Of a stretch of DNA of 64,000 bases, positions 23,349 to 33,189 are shown one piece after another. The position numbers were made by a program, and so were the translations under genes. Source of the DNA: Streptomyces sp. NBC_00620 (GTDB lineage Bacteria > Actinomycetota > Actinomycetes > Streptomycetales > Streptomycetaceae); the NCBI RefSeq assembly GCF_026341825.1, contig NZ_JAPENY010000001.1, forward strand, positions 372,001 through 436,000. Direction: 5' to 3'. How positions within the stretch are numbered: the first letter of the stretch is position 1; every line of letters starts with the position of its first letter. The notes below the pieces were generated by a model, which was not told the origin of the DNA, ran no database searches, and was given only the letters and a program-made list of their open reading frames with translations.

Positions 23349-25823
23349 CTAGCTGGGATTCGTTTCGATCACGCCGATGCGGTCGGCGGCTGTCTTGCCG
23401 AGGAGCGCGGGGCGCAGCGCGCCGACCACGTCCTGCGGCGTGACCGCCGTCTTCTCGCCGTTGGCCCGCGCGATCGTCACACCGTCGAAGGTGTTGCCGT
23501 AGAGCTCCTTGAGCGCATCGAGGTCGTAGGTGTCGGTGAGCTTGCCGTCGACGGCCTTCACCGCGATGAACTTCCAGAGGGTGTTCTCCGGGCTGAACGA
23601 CACGGTGTGCGTGGCGTCCGTCTGCACGGTCACGAGATCCGACATCGCCGGCTCGGCGAACGCCTTCATCTCGCGGTCCACCTCGGCGTTCGTGACCGTC
23701 GGCTGCTGGGTGGCCGTGGCCACCTTCACCGCCGTGCCCGTGCCGGTCTCCACCTGCGCGCGGTACGCGTCCTGGACGGCCTGCGTGGAGGACGCGACGT
23801 CGATGCCCTTGCCCGCCTTGCCGTACACGGCGACGGCCTTGCCGGACTCGAACTTGATCGTGCCGTCGCTCGCCGAACCGGAGCCACCCGCGGCGCTCTC
23901 CAGAGCCACCTTGAGCTTCTCCTCGTCGACGGGCATCGCGGGCTCGACGACCCGCTCCTGGCCGAACAGCGAGCCGATCACCGAGACGGGGTTGTAGTCG
24001 CTGCCCGCGGCGGCGCGGACCGTGGCCTGGGTGTCGAGCTGGAGCCCGGCCTGGTCCGGCTTGAGCGAGACCGTGTCGCCGTCGACCGACAGCTTGAGGG
24101 CCTTGTTCGTACGGTCGCCGAAGGCGTCGTCGAGCTTCTTGACCGCCTCGTCGCGGGTGCCGCCGCCGATGTCGACGCCGAGCACGGTGGTGCCCTTGGG
24201 CACGTCCGAGTGGTTCATGAGCAGCCCGGCGCCGTAGGCACCGCCGCCGATGACGAACACGCCGACGCCGAGAAGCACCAGCTTGCTGCGGCCCTTCTTC
24301 TTGCTCCGCCTGGCCGTGGGCGCGGGTTCCTGGACCGGCTCGGGCAGCTTCGGCGGGGTGTGCGGCAGCGGCCCGTCGGGGTGTGCGCCCGGCCCGAACG
24401 GGGAGTTCTGGGTGCCCGGTACGACGGGGATGCCGCTGGTCAGGGTGTGTCCGGAGACGTTCTCCCCGGCGCCGCCGTAGCCACCGGCGCCCGGCTCGGG
24501 GGCCGGCTTCTGCGGCGTGAGGATCGCGGTGTCGTCACTGAGACCACCGGAGAAACTGCTGCCCGTGCTGCCGGGGTAGCCCGAGGCTCCTGGACCGCCG
24601 GGACCTCCGGGGCCGCCGGGACCCGTGGGTCCTCCCGGACCACCGGGGCCGCCACCGGGATACCCCGGGCCCATGCCGGGCCCGCCCGGCGCCCCGCCAG
24701 GCCCACCCGGACGCACTCCAGGTCCACCCGGGCCCGCTCCAGGCCCGCCCGGACCCATTCCGGGCCCGCCAGGTCCCCGCCCCGGCCCGCCCGGCCCCGC
24801 GGCCAGACTGCCGGGAGCCACGCCCGGACCCATCGGCGGAACCAGCGGACCGTCACCGGTGACCGGACCCCCGGTCGGCCCCGAGGGACCGGTGCCGTTA
24901 CCGGGACCACGCCGACCTCCGTCCGGGAAGTCCGCGAAGTACGGGAGATCGTCGCGCCGCTGTTCGCCGGTGCCGTTGCCGTTCCCGTTGCCGTTCCCGT
25001 TGCCGTTGCCGGATCCGATGGCCGGGAAGGAGCCGGTGTCTCTCAGCGCTCCGGACACGTCGAAGGAACCAGTGCCGCCGCCGTGGCCTGGCGCCACGGG
25101 TCCGGCACCGGTGGCACCGGGCAGCCCGGCACCGTTCGTACCGCCAGGACGGGGCGCGTTGGCCCCGCCGGGCCGGGCACCACCGGGGGCGCCCTGCGGA
25201 CCTGCGCCGTTCCCGCCGCTGCTCCCGCCGGGACGCGCACCGCCGGGAGCACCATGGCGGCCGCTTCCGGCGCCCGGGCCACCCGAACCCTGCGGTCCCG
25301 GCGGACCGGCGGCACCCGCGGGCCCCGAACCGCCGGGCAGGCCCGCCCCGTTGGTGGACCCACCCCCCGGCCCGCCCTTGGGCGCACCGGACTTGCGCGG
25401 CGCGAACCAGTCGCTCGTCTTTTCCTCGGCGGCGGCAGCCGCGGGGGCCGGAGCGGCACCCGCCGGAGCCTCCACGACCGCGGGCCCGCCGGTGGGCGAA
25501 CTCACGGCACGCGGCGCCTCCGCGCCACCGCGCGGTGCGCCGCCCGTGCTGTCGGCACCCTCGGCGGACACATCGGTGTCCGTGACCGGTGTGCGCACCA
25601 CGACGGGCGGGATGGGCCGCGATCCGGGGATGTTGATCCGGATCCGCGTCGTCAGCGTGGTCTCTGTCTTGCGCTCCTCCGGAGGGGCGCCGGCGGCCGA
25701 ACGGCCCGCGTCGGCACCACTCTCGGTGACCTGGGGGGTCCCGTACGGCGGCGTCCCCGACGGGTACGCGGCTCCACCGCGCCCGTTGGGCCCGGAGGAC
25801 GAACTGTCAGTTTCACGACTCAA
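23349..25823 (-). CDS. Membrane-anchored PG-binding (VanW-associated) protein with collagen-like segment
   Basis: The 824-residue protein has a cytoplasmic N-terminal half of very low complexity. About residues 340-412 consist of Gly-Pro-Gly triplets in collagen style, and nearer the start there is a (Gly-Asn)n run. A Lys/Arg cluster and one membrane helix (about 510-535) follow. The outer part has repeated domains of the putative peptidoglycan-binding type found next to VanW domains (VLGVDIGGGTRDEAVKKL, TVSLKPDQAGL). No VanW domain itself is visible. The TTG start follows a GGGAGA site by nine bases. It may hold the membrane and wall together; this is an inference from domains. Confidence 0.8.
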   Translation of the reverse strand: MSRETDSSSSGPNGRGGAAYPSGTPPYGTPQVTESGADAGRSAAGAPPEERKTETTLTTRIRINIPGSRPIPPVVVRTPVTDTDVSAEGADSTGGAPRGGAEAPRAVSSPTGGPAVVEAPAGAAPAPAAAAAEEKTSDWFAPRKSGAPKGGPGGGSTNGAGLPGGSGPAGAAGPPGPQGSGGPGAGSGRHGAPGGARPGGSSGGNGAGPQGAPGGARPGGANAPRPGGTNGAGLPGATGAGPVAPGHGGGTGSFDVSGALRDTGSFPAIGSGNGNGNGNGNGNGTGEQRRDDLPYFADFPDGGRRGPGNGTGPSGPTGGPVTGDGPLVPPMGPGVAPGSLAAGPGGPGRGPGGPGMGPGGPGAGPGGPGVRPGGPGGAPGGPGMGPGYPGGGPGGPGGPTGPGGPGGPGGPGASGYPGSTGSSFSGGLSDDTAILTPQKPAPEPGAGGYGGAGENVSGHTLTSGIPVVPGTQNSPFGPGAHPDGPLPHTPPKLPEPVQEPAPTARRSKKKGRSKLVLLGVGVFVIGGGAYGAGLLMNHSDVPKGTTVLGVDIGGGTRDEAVKKLDDAFGDRTNKALKLSVDGDTVSLKPDQAGLQLDTQATVRAAAGSDYNPVSVIGSLFGQERVVEPAMPVDEEKLKVALESAAGGSGSASDGTIKFESGKAVAVYGKAGKGIDVASSTQAVQDAYRAQVETGTGTAVKVATATQQPTVTNAEVDREMKAFAEPAMSDLVTVQTDATHTVSFSPENTLWKFIAVKAVDGKLTDTYDLDALKELYGNTFDGVTIARANGEKTAVTPQDVVGALRPALLGKTAADRIGVIETNPS

Positions 25824-25983
25824 GGCAAGTTCTCCCGGTTGGCTCCGCCGCCCGTTTACTCGACCTCATCTCGGGCAGCTCGGCGGCGCGCACCACCATA
25901 CTGGCCATGTCCGGCCCGCAAACCTCGCCCGCGAAGGAAACCCCCACGGGACCCGCACCTGCCGGATACGGCGAAGTGGTACG

Positions 25984-26406
25984 TCACTTGCCAAGTCGGA
26001 CGGCGGAGCCACCAGGTTGCCGCCCCCGGCCAAGCGTGGCGCACATCACAGCCAGAGCCATACCACCGAGCAGGAAGAGGTAGGAGCCGAATCCCGCGCC
26101 GAAGAGGAAGTCGCCCTCCGGGCGGCTGGCGGTGAGCAGGACGACGGCGACCATCCAGCCCGCGGCGGGCGCGACGGCCCCACCCCTGGTGCCGACTGCC
26201 TGTGCCCCGCCCAGGAAGAGCCCGGCCGCGCCCACGAGGGCGAGCAGCAACCCGCCCGGGAACCAGCCGGGTTGGACCAGCGCTCCGGCGGCTCCGATCA
26301 CGGCGCCGAGCACGAAGAGTCCGAGGTAGGCGGCGATCCGTCCGCCCGAGGGCGCCGTCACCGGCTGAGCGAGCGCGCTCCCCCGCTGTCCCGTCGTACT
26401 CATCAC
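25984..26406 (-). CDS. Four-helix membrane protein (DUF6113/Rv1171-like)
   Basis: The 140-residue protein has four hydrophobic segments ([58 protein letters not shown]) and short loops. A protein of the same size and topology follows mshB in M. tuberculosis (Rv1171). The GTG start overlaps the mshB stop (GTGA), so the two are translationally coupled. The function is unknown; a role beside mycothiol metabolism is suggested only by the conserved position. Confidence 0.8.
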   Translation of the reverse strand: MMSTTGQRGSALAQPVTAPSGGRIAAYLGLFVLGAVIGAAGALVQPGWFPGGLLLALVGAAGLFLGGAQAVGTRGGAVAPAAGWMVAVVLLTASRPEGDFLFGAGFGSYLFLLGGMALAVMCATLGRGRQPGGSAVRLGK

Positions 26407-27329
26407 ACGCCCGCCTCTCGCTCTTGCCGGTCGGTCCCCGCGATCCCCGCGAACAGATCCGTCTCACGCGCCTTCTCAGGCGCCTTCGGCCGCTCCCCGC
26501 GCACCAACTCGTAGTACTCCGTGGTGAACAGCGGCTGAGCGAGCTCATTGGACAGCACGAACCAGGGTTCGGCCACCTCGACCTGGGTGGCGTGCGCGCG
26601 CATCGCGGCGGCCTTGGCGGCGGCGTGGGCCGTTCCGTCGATCTCGGTGGTGATCTCCGAGTCGTCGACCACACCCGGCACGTCGTCGACGGCGGCCGAC
26701 TTCGTGTACGGCAGCTCCGGCAGCGCTTCGCGAAGCCGCGCGAACTCGGCCTCGGCCACAGAACGCGGGACCCGGTTCCAGTAGATCTTGGCGATCTCCC
26801 AGGGTTCGCCGAGATCGGTGCGGAAGTCCGGCAGCGCGGCCAGCTCGGCGGCGCGCATGGCGACGCGGTGGGCCTGGATGTGGTCCGGGTGCCCATAGCC
26901 CCCGTCGGGGTCATAGGTGACGAGCACCTGAGGGCGTACCTCTCGGATCACTTCTACAAGGTGTCCGGCGGCTTCGTCCACGTCGGCGGACCAGAAGGCG
27001 CCGGGGCGGTGGTTCTGCTCGACGCCCATCATCCCGGAGTCGTGGTAGCGCCCGGGGCCGCCGAGGAAGCGGTGATCCGTGACGCCCAGTTCCTTCATGG
27101 CGGCGGTCAGCTCGCCGATCCGGTGCGGGCCGAGCCCGCCGTCCCGGTCGGGTGCGAGGTGCGCGAGGCCGGGCGGGATGACCTCACCCTCCTCGCCGAG
27201 AGTGCAGGTCACCAGCGTCACATGGGCGCCCTCGGCCGTGTACCTGGCCATGGTCGCGCCATTGTTGATCGACTCGTCGTCCGGGTGCGCGTGCACCAGG
27301 AGCAGACGCCGGTCGGGCAGTTCCGTCAT
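26403..27329 (-). CDS. mshB: GlcNAc-Ins deacetylase of mycothiol biosynthesis
   Basis: The 308-residue protein belongs to the PIG-L/LmbE deacetylase family. The zinc site is visible as His13 and Asp16 in HAHPDDES and a distal His in [11 protein letters not shown]. MshB removes acetate from GlcNAc-inositol to give GlcN-Ins, the second step to mycothiol, the actinobacterial redox thiol. The C-terminal tail is normal for the family. A small membrane protein gene lies 28 bases upstream on the same strand. Confidence 0.94.
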   Translation of the reverse strand: MTELPDRRLLLVHAHPDDESINNGATMARYTAEGAHVTLVTCTLGEEGEVIPPGLAHLAPDRDGGLGPHRIGELTAAMKELGVTDHRFLGGPGRYHDSGMMGVEQNHRPGAFWSADVDEAAGHLVEVIREVRPQVLVTYDPDGGYGHPDHIQAHRVAMRAAELAALPDFRTDLGEPWEIAKIYWNRVPRSVAEAEFARLREALPELPYTKSAAVDDVPGVVDDSEITTEIDGTAHAAAKAAAMRAHATQVEVAEPWFVLSNELAQPLFTTEYYELVRGERPKAPEKARETDLFAGIAGTDRQEREAGV

Positions 27330-27357
27330 GGAACCACCCTACGAGGTGGGAACACGG

Positions 27358-27552
27358 TCAGAACTTGATGCTGCCGATCATGCCCGCGATGTTGGTGGTC
27401 AGCTCGCTGATGGTGGGAGCGACCGTCGAGGAGGCGAGATAGAAACCGAGCAGGACACACACGATGGCGTGTGGCGCCTTCAGTCCTGACTTCTTCACCA
27501 GGATGAAGACGACGATCGCCAGCAGCACCACCGCCGAAATCGAGAGTGCCAC
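27358..27552 (-). CDS. Small conserved membrane protein (64 aa)
   Basis: The GTG start is preceded by a strong GGAGGTGA site at optimal spacing. The product has an N-terminal helix (ISAVVLLAIVVFILV), a Lys-rich turn and a second hydrophobic stretch (AIVCVLLGFYLASS). I remember near-identical short proteins in other Streptomyces but no function. It precedes mshB by 28 bases and may be in its operon. The 188 bases before the next, divergent gene at 27741 hold the promoters. Confidence 0.8.
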   Translation of the reverse strand: MALSISAVVLLAIVVFILVKKSGLKAPHAIVCVLLGFYLASSTVAPTISELTTNIAGMIGSIKF

Positions 27553-27740
27553 GGCGGCTCACCTCCAAAGATCCCAGGGACTCGGGGTCCGGTATGGGGG
27601 TCGGACATGGGGGGTCGGTAAATCCATACAGCAGCCAGCGGGTTCATACCCACGCAGCGCTAGTGATCATAACTATCCGTACGCGCGCATCGATCGGCGC
27701 ACGGCCGCACAAGGGGGCGCATGGCCAATATGGTCGGGGG

Positions 27741-29858
27741 ATGACGACCGAGCCTCTCTCCTTCCCCCGACGGCACGCGCGTACCCAGCGGTTCACGCTC
27801 GGCGCGCCGCGCGCCTTCGCCGTGGCCCCCGACGGTTCCCGAGTCGTGTTCCTGCGTTCCCGCTCCGGGACGGACCGGGCGAATCTGCTCTGGGTGCTCG
27901 ATGTGGCGGACGGCGCGGAGCGCGTCGCGGCCGACCCGCAGGCGCTGCTCGGGGGCGCCTCGGAGCACCTGTCGGCGGCGGAGCGGGCACGCCGCGAGCG
28001 CAGCCGGGAGGGCGGTGCCGGGGTCGTCGGCTACGCCACCGACACGGCGGTGGAGTTGGCCTCTTTCGCCTTGTCAGGGCGGCTTTTCACGGCCGAGCTG
28101 CGGGCCGGCACGGCACGTGAACTCCGCGTCCCCGGACCGGTGATCGACCCGCGCCCCTCGCCCGACGGACGGCTTGTCGCGTACGTCGCCGGGGGCGCCC
28201 TGCGGGTCGTCGGCGCCGAGGGTGCGGACGACCGGGCGCTCGCGGAGCCTGAGGCGGAGACGGTTTCCTATGGATTGGCCGAGTTCATCGCGGCCGAGGA
28301 GATGGGGCGTTCGCGCGGCTTCTGGTGGTCGCCGGAGGGAGACCGGCTGCTGGTCGCGCGGGCCGACGACGCGCCCGTACGCCGCTGGTGGATCGCAGAT
28401 CCCGCACAACCTGAACGCGATCCCCACCAGGTCGCGTATCCGGTGGCGGGAAGCGCCAACGCGGACGTACGCCTCTTCGTCCTCGGTCTCGACGGGGTGC
28501 GCACGGAGGTCGTGTGGGACCGGGCGCGGTACCCGTACCTGGCGCATGTGCACTGGTCAGCGGCTGGTGCGCCGCTGATTCTGGTACAGGCGCGGGACCA
28601 GCGGAGTCAGTTGTTCCTGGCCGTGGATCCGGACACCGGGGCGACCCGGATGGTGCACGCGGACGAAGATCCACAATGGCTGGATCTTTTCCCCGGTGTG
28701 CCGTGCTGGAGCCCCGGAGGGCAGCTCGTGCGGATCGCCGACGAGGGCGGCGCGCGGGTCCTCGCGTTCGGTGAACGCCCGCTCACAGGACCGCAGTTGC
28801 ATGTCCGTGCGGTGCTCGACGTGTCGGACGACGAGGTGCTGGTCTCGGCGTCGGCGGGCGAGGCGGCGGCCACGCCCGAGACCGGCGAAGTGCATGTGTA
28901 CCGGGTCAACGAACTCGGCCTGGAGCGCGTCTCGCAGGAGCCCGGCGTGCACTCGGCGGTGCGCGCCGGGGGCGTGACCGTCCTCGTCTCCGCGGTGCTC
29001 GACCAGCCGGGCACCCAAGTACAGGTACTGCGCGAGGGAAAGCGTGCGGCGACGATCACCTCTTACGCCGAAGATCCGGGTTTGTCCCCGCGCGTGACCC
29101 TCACGCAGGGGGGCGCACGGAAAATCCCATGCGCCGTGCTTATGCCTACGGACTACCGCGGCGACGCTCCCCTGCCCGTCCTGATGGACCCCTACGGCGG
29201 CCCGCACGGCCCCCGGGTGCTGGCGGCGCACAACGCGCACCTCACCTCGCAGTGGTTCGCGGACCAGGGTTTCGCGGTGGTCGTGGCGGACGGTCGGGGC
29301 ACTCCGGGCCGGTCCCCCGCCTGGGAGAAGGCGGTCCGCGACGACTTCACGCTCTCCCTCGACGACCAGATCGACGCACTGCAGGGCCTCGCGGAGACGT
29401 TCCCGCTGGACCTGTCGCGGGTGGCGATCCGCGGCTGGTCGTACGGCGGCTGGCTCGCGGGGCTCGCGGTCCTGCGCCGCCCCGACGTCTTCCACGCGGG
29501 CATCGCGGGCGCCCCGGTCACGGACTGGCGGCTGTACGACACCCACTACACGGAGCGGTACCTGGGCGATCCGGCGGCGAGCCCGGAGACGTACGCGAAG
29601 AGCTCCCTGATCACCGACGACGGGCTCTCCTCCCCCGCCGAGCCGCACCGCCCACTGATGATCGTCCACGGCCTCGCCGACGACAACGTCGTGGTGGCCC
29701 ACACCCTGCGCCTGTCCTCGGCCCTACTGGCCGCCGGCCGCCCGCACGAGGTACTGCCCCTGTCCGGCGTCACCCACATGACCCCACAGGAGCAGGTCGC
29801 GGAGAACTTGCTGCTGCTCCAGGTGGACTTTCTCAAGCGTGCCCTCAAGCTGGGCTGA
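27741..29858 (+). CDS. S9-family (dipeptidyl-peptidase IV type) prolyl peptidase
   Basis: The 705-residue protein has an N-terminal beta-propeller and a C-terminal alpha/beta-hydrolase domain. The triad is visible as Ser in GWSYGGW, Asp in HGLADDNVV and His in GVTHMT. The propeller contains a double-Glu motif (AAEEMGRSRGFWW) which in DPP-IV fixes the free N-terminus of substrates, so it should cut X-Pro dipeptides from peptides. No signal peptide is visible; it is probably cytoplasmic. It stands beside three peptide import operons, where it would digest incoming peptides. ATG at 27741 was chosen. Confidence 0.9.
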   Translation: MTTEPLSFPRRHARTQRFTLGAPRAFAVAPDGSRVVFLRSRSGTDRANLLWVLDVADGAERVAADPQALLGGASEHLSAAERARRERSREGGAGVVGYATDTAVELASFALSGRLFTAELRAGTARELRVPGPVIDPRPSPDGRLVAYVAGGALRVVGAEGADDRALAEPEAETVSYGLAEFIAAEEMGRSRGFWWSPEGDRLLVARADDAPVRRWWIADPAQPERDPHQVAYPVAGSANADVRLFVLGLDGVRTEVVWDRARYPYLAHVHWSAAGAPLILVQARDQRSQLFLAVDPDTGATRMVHADEDPQWLDLFPGVPCWSPGGQLVRIADEGGARVLAFGERPLTGPQLHVRAVLDVSDDEVLVSASAGEAAATPETGEVHVYRVNELGLERVSQEPGVHSAVRAGGVTVLVSAVLDQPGTQVQVLREGKRAATITSYAEDPGLSPRVTLTQGGARKIPCAVLMPTDYRGDAPLPVLMDPYGGPHGPRVLAAHNAHLTSQWFADQGFAVVVADGRGTPGRSPAWEKAVRDDFTLSLDDQIDALQGLAETFPLDLSRVAIRGWSYGGWLAGLAVLRRPDVFHAGIAGAPVTDWRLYDTHYTERYLGDPAASPETYAKSSLITDDGLSSPAEPHRPLMIVHGLADDNVVVAHTLRLSSALLAAGRPHEVLPLSGVTHMTPQEQVAENLLLLQVDFLKRALKLG

Positions 29859-29959
29859 GCGGAAAATATCCACAGAGCACCGCAACCATCAATTGAGGAA
29901 CCACGACGGCGAGCACCCGGTCCGCGAGAGCGGCGCCGGTTTAGGCGCAAAGAGGGGCA

Positions 29960-29991
29960 ACGGGCCGGGAGACATGGCGCTCCCGGCCCGT
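29960..29991. terminator. 12-bp stem hairpin between convergent peptidase and transporter genes
   Basis: ACGGGCCGGGAG pairs exactly with CTCCCGGCCCGT around an 8-base loop, followed by TTT. It lies 101 bases after the peptidase stop and about 110 bases beyond the last gene of the minus-strand transporter operon. Confidence 0.8.
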
Positions 29992-30099
29992 TTACGGCAC
30001 CCGCACGGCCGTACGTTGTAGAGACTGACGCGTCCGTATATCGGTACCGCTTCCGCTAAGTTGCCTGCTTGTAAACGCAATTGGTGCACATTTGTACGT

Positions 30100-31194
30100 C
30101 TATGACGATCCCTCCGCATGATCGTCCGGCGTCTCGTCGCTGGGGACGACCTGCTTCTCCTCCGCGAAGTGACAGGCCGAGTCGTGCGCGGCCGGCCCCT
30201 CGACGAGCCGGAACTCCGCGGGCACCGCGAGCAGCGGCACCTCAAGGGTGCAGCGCTCCTGCGCCTTCCAGCAGCGGGTGCGGAAGCGGCAGCCGGACGG
30301 GATGTTCGCCGGGGACGGCACATCCCCGCTGAGGATGATCCGCTCGCGGTGCTCACGGGCCTCGGGGTCGGGGACGGGCACGGCGGAGAGCAGCGCCTGC
30401 GTGTAGGGGTGCGTCGGGTGGTCGTAGATCTCGGCGTCCCTGCCGGTCTCCACGATCCGCCCGAGGTACATCACGCCGACCCGGTCGGAGATGTGCCGCA
30501 CGATGGAGAGGTCGTGCGCGATGAAGACGTACGACAGATCGAACTCGTCCTGGAGTCGGTCGAGCAGGTTGATCACCTGCGCCTGTACCGAGACGTCGAG
30601 CGCGGACACCGGTTCGTCCGCGACGATGATCTCGGGGCGCAGCGCCAACCCCCGTGCGATACCGATGCGTTGGCGCTGGCCGCCGGAGAACTGGTGCGGG
30701 TAGCGGTTGATGTACTCGGGGTTCAGTCCGACCACGTCGAGCAGGTCCTGGACCTTCTGCCTCCGGTCGCCCTTCGGCGCCACCTCGGGATGGATCTCGT
30801 ACGGCTCACCGATGATGTCGCCGACGGTCATGCGTGGGTTGAGCGAGGTGTACGGGTCCTGGAAGACCATCTGGATGTTGCGCCGTACGGCCTTCAGCGC
30901 CTTGCCGGACATCCTGGTGATGTCCTCGCCCTTGTACTTGATCGTCCCTTCCGTCGGTTTCTCCAGGTTGACCAGCATCCTGGCGACCGTCGACTTGCCG
31001 CAGCCGGACTCGCCGACGATGCCGAGGGTCTCGCCCCGGGCGAGGTGGAAGTCGACGCCGTCGACGGCCTTGACGGCCCCCACCTGCTTCCTGAAGACGA
31101 TGCCCTGGGTCAGCGGGTAGTGCTTGACCAGCCCGCTGACCTCCAGAATCGCCTCGGTGGCTGCCTGCGTCGCCTCAGTGGCTGCTTGTGTCAT
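30100..31194 (-). CDS. Oligopeptide ABC transporter ATPase (OppF/DppF type), operon C
   Basis: The 364-residue ATPase has Walker [11 protein letters not shown], signature [19 protein letters not shown], Walker [14 protein letters not shown]-loop AHDLSIV. It also has the C-terminal oligopeptide-transporter domain with [16 protein letters not shown]. In OppF-type proteins this Cys-rich end can bind an Fe-S cluster. It works as a heterodimer with the ATPase encoded upstream, with which it overlaps by 20 bases. Last gene of the operon 35798-30100. Confidence 0.93.
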   Translation of the reverse strand: MTQAATEATQAATEAILEVSGLVKHYPLTQGIVFRKQVGAVKAVDGVDFHLARGETLGIVGESGCGKSTVARMLVNLEKPTEGTIKYKGEDITRMSGKALKAVRRNIQMVFQDPYTSLNPRMTVGDIIGEPYEIHPEVAPKGDRRQKVQDLLDVVGLNPEYINRYPHQFSGGQRQRIGIARGLALRPEIIVADEPVSALDVSVQAQVINLLDRLQDEFDLSYVFIAHDLSIVRHISDRVGVMYLGRIVETGRDAEIYDHPTHPYTQALLSAVPVPDPEAREHRERIILSGDVPSPANIPSGCRFRTRCWKAQERCTLEVPLLAVPAEFRLVEGPAAHDSACHFAEEKQVVPSDETPDDHAEGSS

Positions 31195-32170
31195 CGAGGC
31201 ACTCCCTCCAGAAGAAGCAGGCGCTTCTGCGGTTCTCGTCGACCTCCGCGAGCGGGGGCACGTCGGTCCGGCAGATGTCCTGGGCCATCGGGCAGCGGGG
31301 GTTGAAGGCGCAGCCCGGGGGGATGTGCATCAGGTTCGGCGGCAGGCCCTTGATGGCGTAGAGCTCCTGGCCCTTCTGGTCCAGGCGCGGGATCGACTCG
31401 AGGAGGCCCTTGGTGTACGGGTGCGCGGGGGCCTTGTAGATGTCGTGGACCGGCGCCGACTCGACGATCCGGCCCGCGTACATCACGGCGATCTTGTCGG
31501 CGACGTCCGCGACCACGCCGAGGTCGTGGGTGATGAGGATGAGCCCCATGTGCAGCTCGCGCTGCAACTCGGCGAGCAGGTCCATGACTTGGGCCTGGAC
31601 GGTGACGTCGAGCGCGGTGGTCGGTTCGTCGGCGATGATCAGGGCGGGTTCGAGGGCCAGCGCCATGGCGATCATGATGCGCTGGCGCATACCGCCGGAG
31701 AACTGGTGGGGATAGTCGCGTACGCGCTCGGCGGCGGCCGGGATCCGCACCCGCTCCATCAGCTCGATGGCCTTGGCCCGGGCGTCCTTCCGGGACATCC
31801 CGCGGTGCACGGTGAACATCTCGCCGAGCTGGTCGCCCACGGAGAGCACCGGGTTCAGGGAGGACAGCGCGTCCTGGAAGATCATCGCCATCTCGGCGCC
31901 GCGGACCTTGCGCCGCTCCTCCTCCTTGAGCTTGAGCAAGTCCCGGCCCTGGAAGAGGACTTCACCGCCGGTGATCTTCCCGGGCGGCATGTCGAGGATG
32001 CCCATGACGGCCTGCGCGGTCACCGACTTGCCGGAGCCGGACTCGCCGAGCACGGCGAGGGTCTCGCCCTCGTCCACGCTGTAGTTGACCCCGTTGACGG
32101 CCTTGGCGACCCCGTCCCTGGTCCTGAACTCCACGTGCAGATCGCGCACTTCGAGCAGCACGGCCGTCAC
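31175..32170 (-). CDS. Oligopeptide ABC transporter ATPase (OppD/DppD type), operon C
   Basis: The 331-residue ATPase carries [39 protein letters not shown] and [11 protein letters not shown], and ends with the GCAFNPRCPMAQDIC element of the peptide-transporter group. The GTG at 32170 overlaps the permease stop (GTGA). The reading frame is open much further upstream, but that part is antisense-like filler within the permease gene. Confidence 0.93.
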   Translation of the reverse strand: MTAVLLEVRDLHVEFRTRDGVAKAVNGVNYSVDEGETLAVLGESGSGKSVTAQAVMGILDMPPGKITGGEVLFQGRDLLKLKEEERRKVRGAEMAMIFQDALSSLNPVLSVGDQLGEMFTVHRGMSRKDARAKAIELMERVRIPAAAERVRDYPHQFSGGMRQRIMIAMALALEPALIIADEPTTALDVTVQAQVMDLLAELQRELHMGLILITHDLGVVADVADKIAVMYAGRIVESAPVHDIYKAPAHPYTKGLLESIPRLDQKGQELYAIKGLPPNLMHIPPGCAFNPRCPMAQDICRTDVPPLAEVDENRRSACFFWRECLDDTSSH

Positions 32171-33189
32171 CTCAGCTTCGGGTCGAGGGCGTCGCGCACC
32201 GCGTCGCCGAGCATGATGAACGCCAGGACGGTGATCGCGAGGGCTCCGGCGGGCCACAGGAGCATGTGCGGGGCCTGGCGGATGTACGCGGACGCCGAGG
32301 AGATGTCGATGCCCCAGGAGACCGTGGGGGGCTTCAGGCCGACACCGAGGTAGGAGAGGGTCGCCTCCAGAGAGATGTACGTGCCGAGCGCGATGGTCGC
32401 CACGACGATCACCGGCGCGACGGCGTTCGGCGCGATGTGCCGCAGCAGGAGCCGGGAGTTGGAGGCGCCGAGGGCACGGGCGGCCTGGACGTAGTCGTTG
32501 TGCTTGGTGGTGATGACGGAGCCGCGTGCGATGCGGGAGAGCTGCGGCCAGCCGAGCAGCACCATGAACCCGATGACGGGCCAGACCGTGTTGCTGGTCA
32601 CCACGGAGAGGAGGACCAGGCCGCCGAGCACCACGGGGATCGCGAAGAAGACGTCCGTGACCCGGGACAGGACCGAGTCCCACACCCCGCCGAAGAAGCC
32701 GGCGAGCCCGCCGAGCAGCGATCCGAGGATCGCGACCCCGAGGGTGGCGCAGACACCGACGGAGATCGAGACGCGCGTGCCGTACACCGTGCGCGTGTAG
32801 ACGTCGCAGCCCTGTCCGTCGAACCCGAAGGGGTGTCCGGGCTGCGAACCCTCCTGCGCCTTGGCCAGGTCGCAGTTGAGCGGGTTCTGGGAGGCGATCA
32901 GCGAGGGCCAGAGCGAGATGACCACCAGAAAGAGGATGACCAGCCCGGCGATGATGAAGACGGGGTTGCGCCGCAGATCGCGCCAGGCGTCGGACCAGAG
33001 GCTCCGGGGCTTCTCCTGCGGGCCGGTGCCCTCGGGTCCTCCCGGTGTCTTCTCCAGGGTCTCCGCCTCGCTCATGGCGAGGTCCATGGCGCCGCCCATG
33101 CCCGTGGCGGCGATCGCGCCGTCCTCCGGGGCGCGGCCGCCGCCCGACATCCAGGGCTCCGGTGACTCCGGTGGCTGGGGTTCAGGCAT
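32167..33189 (-). CDS. Oligopeptide ABC transporter permease (OppC/DppC type), operon C
   Basis: The 340-residue protein has a 70-residue cytoplasmic N-terminus, five or six membrane helices and the EAA loop (DYVQAARALGASNSRLL). The C-terminal AFIMLGDAVRDALDPKLR is the typical OppC/DppC ending. It forms the membrane channel with the OppB-type subunit; the two coding regions overlap by eight bases. Confidence 0.92.
   Translation of the reverse strand: MPEPQPPESPEPWMSGGGRAPEDGAIAATGMGGAMDLAMSEAETLEKTPGGPEGTGPQEKPRSLWSDAWRDLRRNPVFIIAGLVILFLVVISLWPSLIASQNPLNCDLAKAQEGSQPGHPFGFDGQGCDVYTRTVYGTRVSISVGVCATLGVAILGSLLGGLAGFFGGVWDSVLSRVTDVFFAIPVVLGGLVLLSVVTSNTVWPVIGFMVLLGWPQLSRIARGSVITTKHNDYVQAARALGASNSRLLLRHIAPNAVAPVIVVATIALGTYISLEATLSYLGVGLKPPTVSWGIDISSASAYIRQAPHMLLWPAGALAITVLAFIMLGDAVRDALDPKLR

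Noticed and set aside
24590..25016. CRISPR-like array
   Set aside because: The repetitive DNA is the in-frame Gly-rich coding repeat of the VanW-like gene, without spacers.
22629..26135. 1168-codon plus-strand reading frame opposite the VanW-like gene
   Set aside because: It is antisense to a gene with a proper start, ribosome site and domains; long antisense frames are expected in 72 % G+C DNA, and its translation is Arg/Pro/Gly filler without domains.
31175..32683. Longer 502-codon form of the OppD-type ATPase in operon C
   Set aside because: The extra N-terminal part overlaps the permease gene in another frame; the GTG at 32170 gives the normal family length.
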